Shown: in pieces, positions 35,151-39,402 of the stretch
Numbering within the stretch: position 1 is the first letter of the stretch
How the letters are laid out: every line of letters starts with the position of its first letter
Made by a program: the position numbers and the translations under genes
NCBI RefSeq assembly: GCF_000470315.2
Contig: NZ_CBRF02000043.1
Location: forward strand, 1-39,402
Direction of reading: 5' to 3'
DNA length: 39,402 nt
DNA from: Psychromonas sp. SP041
Lineage (GTDB): Bacteria > Pseudomonadota > Gammaproteobacteria > Enterobacterales > Psychromonadaceae
Notes under the pieces: generated by a model
What the model saw: the letters and a program-made list of their open reading frames with translations, nothing else
Told to the model about the DNA's origin: nothing
The model's database searches: none

Positions 35151-35326
35151 TATACCCGTTACCGTTCAAGGTGCTTTGTTCAGTCTTTAGCTTGGACTCC
35201 AAATTCAAGGCGCAACATGATGACAATGCCTAGTCCTTATCGAAGGTTGCAACGCAGAGTTGGTTTTCAAGCTAACGACCCAAAGGACAAACGTTAAATT
35301 TTGTACCTTCAATGGTAACGGCTATA
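35151..35326. mobile_element. 176-bp repeat element with inverted ends
   Basis: The left end (CCCGTTACCGTTCAAGGTGC) and right end (GTACCTTCAATGGTAACGGC) are complementary at about 17 of 20 positions, and TATA flanks both. The interior (35199-35290) matches the degraded copy at 8191-8280. This is the pattern of a non-autonomous MITE-like element; no coding capacity. Confidence 0.65.
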
Positions 35327-35400
35327 TATGCATAGATGTCATCATATTAAACAAGCTAAAGATTTAAATATCGATCATTGATAATGTGATAATGTGATGA

Positions 35401-35598
35401 TTGGTTAGTTGGTTGATTGATTAGTTGATTAGTTGATTGGTTAGTTGGTTGCTTGGTTGATTGATTAGTTGATTAGTTGGTTAGTTGGTTAGTTGATTGG
35501 TTAGTTGGTTGCTTGGTTAGTTGGTTGCTTGGTTGCTTGGTTGCTTGGTTGCTTGGTTGCTTGGTTGCTTGGTTGCTTGGTTGCTTGGTTGCTTGGTT
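35401..35598. repeat. 8-bp tandem array, about 24 units, ending in nine perfect TTGGTTGC
   Basis: The array opens with mixed units (TTGGTTAG, TTGATTAG, TTAGTTGG and similar) and becomes uniform: nine consecutive TTGGTTGC units at 35521-35592. The strand is almost only G and T. It lies about 50 bases before the terminator of the YHYH gene and outside any gene. Confidence 0.95.
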
Positions 35599-35644
35599 CA
35601 GACGATTCTTTACCGATTATTTAATAAATAGTAATGTTTAATAA

Positions 35645-35674
35645 AAAAGGCAAATCAATCATGATTTGCCTTTT
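35645..35674. terminator. Terminator of the 384-residue YHYH gene
   Basis: AAAAGGCAAATC pairs with GATTTGCCTTTT around a 6-base loop. On the minus strand it is followed by a run of T. It lies about 50 bases after the gene's stop. Confidence 0.85.
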
Positions 35675-35722
35675 GCAAAGTCATTTTACTCTCACTATAG
35701 GAAAGTAATCAGATGGTAACCT

Positions 35723-36877
35723 TTACTGGCCAGGAGGAGACGGCAATACCGCTTTCAGTTCCGTTTCTGTCACGTCCAAGTCTTTAGCTGCTGCTGAAAT
35801 GTCTAGATCTCGCCCTCCATTATCCATAATCGCATGTTGAAATTTATGTAATGAAACACCTAGCGTTTCTGCCGCTTTTGTAAAGTCAGGTCCTGGTCCG
35901 CTGTTTCCGCCCTTACCACTATTTTCAGCTCCAATGCCCTGCGCTGCTGTCGTAGAGAAGTTATTTTTAGCAACAACACCGCTTAAACAACTTGGAAGGT
36001 TTGGGAAAGTCGTTGATGCATGATAATGATAAGCGCCTTCTGGATTATCTATCGTTGCACTTATGTGTCCGTTACAGCTATCTAAGTCTGTTGGTAATAC
36101 ACCATTTTGATCAACACTGCCGTAAATAGGAAAACCATCAAATGCATAAGCAAACATCGCACTGGCTTTTTGTTCTAATCCACAATCAGCTTGAATATGC
36201 TCATGGTCATATACTGTTTTAATATCAGTCGCCGTTGCATGCCAATGGTACCAACCACCAGGATCAACATGCCCACCACAAGTATCTAGAGCCGGCATGT
36301 GCCCTGTCTCTAAAACAGATGGTGCATCAGCAAATATAGGCACGCCATCTAGCGCTAGTCCGACTTTTGCCACAGTACCTAAGTCAGTTTTTTGCTCAGC
36401 TTTTACTGGCGTTAAAGGTAATAACACAGTAATTTCAACGGTTTTGTCAACAGACGCTTCTAAACAAGCGTTTTTATCAATAGGCCTTGTCGTTCGAATA
36501 TCTGTAATATGCCCTTTACCCGACTCTTTATCATAAAATTGATATCCCAATTCACTCAGCATGGTTAAGAACTTTTCATTAATTCGGTAAAGGCCAGCCA
36601 TCTCACCATCCCAATTCCAAATACCACCTTCATCCTTCACCGTAGTTGCACAAAAAGGGCCTGTTTCTAAATTATCTGGTTGGTATTTAACAACGAATTT
36701 TCCACACATCGTTGTGGTACCATTCTCTAATGTACATTCAACAGTTTCAGGTGCTTTGATTAAAGCATTTTTACTAATACGCTGAATGTTAACATCCGCT
36801 AAAGCAGAACTTAATGGGATTGCCATTCCCATAAAACCTGCAAATAAAGAGCACGTTTTCCTATTGATAAATTTCAT
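35723..36877 (-). CDS. Secreted YHYH-domain protein
   Basis: About 384 residues with a signal peptide (ending SSALA). It shows paired histidine-aromatic motifs: CGGHVDPGGWYHWHA in the middle and EGAYHYHAS later, typical of the YHYH domain, with cysteines that probably form disulfides. At the C-terminus two short helical repeats follow each other (FTKAAETLGVSLHKFQHAI and ISAAAKDLDVTETELKAVL). The function of this domain is unknown; the His/Tyr clusters suggest metal or substrate binding. The ATG at 36877 has AAGGA at 9 bases; the longer frame starts at TTG. Confidence 0.9.
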   Translation of the reverse strand: MKFINRKTCSLFAGFMGMAIPLSSALADVNIQRISKNALIKAPETVECTLENGTTTMCGKFVVKYQPDNLETGPFCATTVKDEGGIWNWDGEMAGLYRINEKFLTMLSELGYQFYDKESGKGHITDIRTTRPIDKNACLEASVDKTVEITVLLPLTPVKAEQKTDLGTVAKVGLALDGVPIFADAPSVLETGHMPALDTCGGHVDPGGWYHWHATATDIKTVYDHEHIQADCGLEQKASAMFAYAFDGFPIYGSVDQNGVLPTDLDSCNGHISATIDNPEGAYHYHASTTFPNLPSCLSGVVAKNNFSTTAAQGIGAENSGKGGNSGPGPDFTKAAETLGVSLHKFQHAIMDNGGRDLDISAAAKDLDVTETELKAVLPSPPGQ

Positions 36878-37126
36878 TTTATTTTCCTTTATGTGCAAAT
36901 AATCATAATTTTAGATGGCAACATTCATTAATATGATCTACTTTTCTATCAAAAAATAGTTGCTTTATACAAACAAAATAAATCATGCTTGTGCTGCCTT
37001 AGTTATATTTTAATAACTATAAATAAATTAAGGTTAAGTCTAGGTTAAAATTTATAAATAGATTTCTTGAGCGTTTTTATTATATTGCTTACAATGACCC
37101 ACTTTTATTTACTACAGGCAACAAAC

Positions 37127-37375
37127 ATGAACGACACTAAATCGAAACCAGCTCTACCAGATCGCTTTTCAGGCAACCCACGTAGCCCGCACCATATAGC
37201 AGAAATTTTTGAATACGAAGTTGGTATCCGTTTTAATGGTAAAGAACGTTTCGATGTTGAAGAATATTGTATTAGTGAAGGTTGGGTAAAAGTAGCAGCA
37301 CATAAAGCGTTAGATCGCCGAGGCAATGCACTACTAGTCACTAAAAAAGGGACTGTAGAAGCTTTTTACCGCTAG
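37127..37375 (+). CDS. DUF3297-family protein
   Basis: 82 residues. The whole protein has the family pattern: 'KPALPDRFSGNPRSPHH' at the start, 'GIRFNGKER.DVEEYCISEGWV' in the middle and 'G..VEAFYR' at the end. It is small, soluble and of unknown function. I chose the ATG at 37127 because the family begins there; the longer frame starts at a TTG in AT-rich DNA. It lies between two YHYH genes transcribed on the other strand, and a terminator follows it. Confidence 0.92.
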   Translation: MNDTKSKPALPDRFSGNPRSPHHIAEIFEYEVGIRFNGKERFDVEEYCISEGWVKVAAHKALDRRGNALLVTKKGTVEAFYR

Positions 37376-37407
37376 AAATCATATTGTTTTAATGATGATT
37401 AACAATA

Positions 37408-37436
37408 AAAAAGGTGCTGTATTACAGCACCTTTTT
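37408..37436. terminator. Bidirectional terminator between DUF3297 and the YHYH lipoprotein gene
   Basis: AAAAAGGTGCTGT pairs perfectly with ACAGCACCTTTTT around a 3-base loop, with T-runs on both strands. It serves both convergent genes. Confidence 0.9.
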
Positions 37437-37482
37437 AGTTTGAAATATTGTTAACAATCAAATGGTAAAGAAAAGTTAATGT

Positions 37483-39102
37483 TTATTGTGGTGGTCTACC
37501 ATCAGCACCGGGTCCTAAATTAACGTCACTATCGGTATCGTTATCAGTATTACAAGAAGCAAATGAATTATCAGGAAGCTCGCCTTTAAATCTAGGCCCC
37601 ATTTGATAAGGGAAAGAAGGCGATAACGTACCATCATCATCTTCTGTTAAGGTAATATGATAATGATAGCCTTTGCCATCGCCAGTATCATGACCATTAT
37701 GCTCATCTAGCACCGCTCCAGTGACTTCCTCTTTGGCATAATAGTAATCTTCGTAATAATACCCATCATCCGCGGCAATAGTGTTACTTGATAATGTTGT
37801 AACATCTTCACCGATATCAGGACCATCTGAATCGGCATCAACCACACCAGCGTCAACATCGTATTCATCAACTAGTACACATGTACGCTGCCCTTCAGTA
37901 TTACAACCACCTTCAGATTCTGAAGCGCCATAGTCACGCGTTTTCCAACCACTAATCGCTAATTCACCATTACTTTCATAAGGACCATATAATGCATACC
38001 CATCAGCAGCAAAACCATAAATAGGTGAATGCTCATCTCCCGTATCATCTAATAATGTCGCTAAACAGCTAGTATAGAAGTGGTGATGGTATGTACCATT
38101 TGCTGCGTGTCCTCCACAAATATCGACATCATATTGCTCTGCTACAGGCGCTAAAGTATACCATTGGTCTGTACCGAAGCTCATACCGTCGCCCCAGTTA
38201 AAGATAGCAACACCATTAACCATCAGCCCAACGGTATTTAACCCTATTTCACAAACCTCACCATCATCTGAAATATCAGTTGGTATTACAGGTAAATAAG
38301 CTTCAACACTTTGTTCAAGTGGGCAACTTGGTCCTGGAGGCCAATAACCAGCTCCGCCTGTATCATCACAATACTCTGAGCTACTGTTATATCCAATATC
38401 TTGACCAAAGAGGACAATATCACCAGCAGCTGCCGTTGTATAACCATCCTCGAAATCTGTGGCTGCTTTGGGGCGATCATCTAATGCGTCAATCATATCA
38501 GAGGTCATCGTCACATCGTATTTAGGAATGCCTTTCGCTAAAACATAAGTATATTCTACGTCATCAACGGTTACGGTTTCCGTTGATTGAACATCTTCAA
38601 CCACTCCAACACCATCATCATCGGTAATATACGCTGAGGTAGTAGTATTATTAATAATCCATGTAGAATCTTCACCGCTGTCATCTAACACAGTGATACT
38701 GACATTATCTGTTACTACAGCATTTTCACCATCATCCACGCTTACCTGAAAAATTAACTCACTTTCTTCATCTACATCAGGTGCGGTAAAAGTAGGATTA
38801 TAGCTACTTGTATCTGACAAAGTGACTGTAGTACCAGATGTTTGAGACCACGTCACTGTCACGTCGTCGTCATCAGTAACCGTTAAATCTAATGTTACAG
38901 TCTCTGTTTCAGAGACTGTTTGATCTTCACCCGCATCTACAACAGGTGATGAATTATCTCCTGTTGAAGTACTTTCTTCGACACTCGTATCATCAGTATC
39001 GGTAGTGCTATCTGTCGTATCAGACGAAGAATCACCACAACTTGATAAACCAAGTATTAAAAATATACTTAATATTATTTTTAAACTCTCCTTGTTTTTC
39101 AT
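37483..39102 (-). CDS. YHYH-domain lipoprotein with Ig/PKD-like N-terminal domain
   Basis: 539 residues. A lipoprotein signal ends in LGLSSC, so it should be attached to a membrane by its cysteine. A Ser/Thr/Asp-rich linker follows, then an Ig-fold domain of the PKD/cadherin kind (about 50-140, with PVVDAGEDQTV and TWSQTSG). The rest contains YHYH motifs: GGHAANGTYHHHFYTSC and GKGYHYHIT. It is very acidic, as secreted marine proteins often are. The C-terminus (GPGADGRPPQ) echoes that of the neighbouring YHYH protein (SPPGQ). A GAGG ribosome site precedes the ATG. Function unknown; surface binding is possible. Confidence 0.92.
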   Translation of the reverse strand: MKNKESLKIILSIFLILGLSSCGDSSSDTTDSTTDTDDTSVEESTSTGDNSSPVVDAGEDQTVSETETVTLDLTVTDDDDVTVTWSQTSGTTVTLSDTSSYNPTFTAPDVDEESELIFQVSVDDGENAVVTDNVSITVLDDSGEDSTWIINNTTTSAYITDDDGVGVVEDVQSTETVTVDDVEYTYVLAKGIPKYDVTMTSDMIDALDDRPKAATDFEDGYTTAAAGDIVLFGQDIGYNSSSEYCDDTGGAGYWPPGPSCPLEQSVEAYLPVIPTDISDDGEVCEIGLNTVGLMVNGVAIFNWGDGMSFGTDQWYTLAPVAEQYDVDICGGHAANGTYHHHFYTSCLATLLDDTGDEHSPIYGFAADGYALYGPYESNGELAISGWKTRDYGASESEGGCNTEGQRTCVLVDEYDVDAGVVDADSDGPDIGEDVTTLSSNTIAADDGYYYEDYYYAKEEVTGAVLDEHNGHDTGDGKGYHYHITLTEDDDGTLSPSFPYQMGPRFKGELPDNSFASCNTDNDTDSDVNLGPGADGRPPQ

Positions 39103-39307
39103 TTCTTAAACCTCTAATAATAATAATAATATTTAACTAATCTATAACAACAATGTGCAAATAATGTGCAGTGAATGTGTAACTATTAAAAATTAAATAA
39201 AAGGGTTTAAGAATTAATGACAATTAATTTGTTTATATGGTTTAACTTATTGTAAAAATGAAGAAAAAACCTAACTAACCTGAGTTCTGGATAAGCAATA
39301 GCATTTA
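39103..39307. promoter_or_regulatory. Upstream region of the YHYH lipoprotein gene
   Basis: 205 AT-rich bases with a short TAA triplet run (39115-39130). The promoter is expected here but no clear -35/-10 pair or operator stands out. Confidence 0.35.
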
Positions 39308-39402
39308 TTAGACTGCCATCATCTCTAATTCACTTTTAGATATCTTAATACGTGGCTTTTGTTTTTTTACGCAATAGGCCACTATTCCTGAAATGACATT
39401 GA
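39308..39402 (-). CDS. C-terminal end of a gene that continues beyond the window
   Basis: The minus strand is open from the right edge for 30 codons, ending MMAV and a TAA. The codons give a short hydrophobic stretch (NVISGIVAYCV) followed by a basic, protein-like tail (KKQKPRIKISKSELE). The other two frames are closed by stops. This fits the end of a real protein, but it is too short to identify. Confidence 0.45.
   Translation of the reverse strand, partial: NVISGIVAYCVKKQKPRIKISKSELEMMAV

Larger units (their letters stand above)
34623..35722. other. 1.1-kb gap rich in repeats, no gene seen
   Basis: Contents in order: promoter region of the chemotaxis gene; a 26-bp imperfect tandem repeat (34871-34922); the inverted-end repeat element 35151-35326; an 8-bp tandem array (35401-35598); and the terminator of the YHYH gene (35645-35674). 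No credible open frame on either strand. Confidence 0.6.

Noticed and set aside
35401-35598. Possible CRISPR or replication-origin iterons
   Set aside because: No spacers, no initiator gene, and the 8-bp units grade into each other like a slippage array.
38280-38525. Plus-strand 81-codon frame within the YHYH lipoprotein gene
   Set aside because: Antisense shadow of a long gene with clear lipobox and domain motifs.

Overview
This window looks like chromosomal DNA of an AT-rich marine gammaproteobacterium of the Psychromonas/Colwellia/Moritella/Vibrio kind. The suggestion rests on family content: a TRAP transporter, a PL7 alginate lyase, YHYH-domain proteins, DUF3297, YqfB, RhlE, a GGDEF enzyme, an MCP and many Fur-type boxes. 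It also rests on intergenic repeats with TTATACCAAT ends, which I associate with such genomes. No search was run, so the genus is inference. I see no rRNA, tRNA, CRISPR array, phage or transposase gene.

Layout. 1-373: two copies of an 82-bp repeat. 374-2636 (minus): a membrane-anchored helical-repeat protein and a secreted NLP (necrosis-inducing-like) protein with Fur-like boxes upstream. 2967-7224 (minus): an ornithine-cyclodeaminase-family enzyme, then a complete DctP-DctQ-DctM TRAP transporter. 7231-8530: a long gap with an AGTGTTA triplet upstream of dctP, a degraded repeat element and three successive 7-bp tandem arrays. 8531-10012: M32 carboxypeptidase. 10411-11333: Xre/RES toxin-antitoxin pair with a palindrome over its promoter, followed by a small gene relic and an unknown 130-aa protein. 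12390-14637: thioredoxin-like protein, LysR regulator and a divergent PACE-family efflux protein.

14891-23747 is an iron-uptake island: TonB-dependent receptor, sensor kinase and response regulator (minus), a frameshifted DUF2218 gene (minus), then a four-gene ferric-siderophore ABC transporter (plus). Fur boxes lie before the receptor, the DUF2218 pseudogene and the ABC operon. A reasonable model is siderophore entry through the receptor, capture by the binding protein and import by the FecCD-type permease, with Fur and the two-component system controlling expression. The siderophore cannot be read from sequence.

23954-34622 holds mostly single genes: YdjM-like membrane protein, Old Yellow Enzyme reductase, PL7 alginate lyase, a 90-aa unknown protein, glutaminase, a diguanylate cyclase, RhlE-type helicase, YqfB (N4-acetylcytidine amidohydrolase) between two copies of a MITE-like repeat, and a chemotaxis receptor. 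A full-consensus Fur box at 27651-27667 has no obvious target. 34623-35722 is a repeat-rich gap. 35723-39102 carries two secreted YHYH-domain proteins with a DUF3297 gene between them. The window ends in the C-terminal codons of one more minus-strand gene.

The best leads are the DUF2218 gene broken by a 17-bp tandem duplication, the Fur-like boxes before the NLP toxin, the orphan Fur box, the YHYH pair and the repeat pair around yqfB. I did not find a multi-gene system that I would confidently call new.
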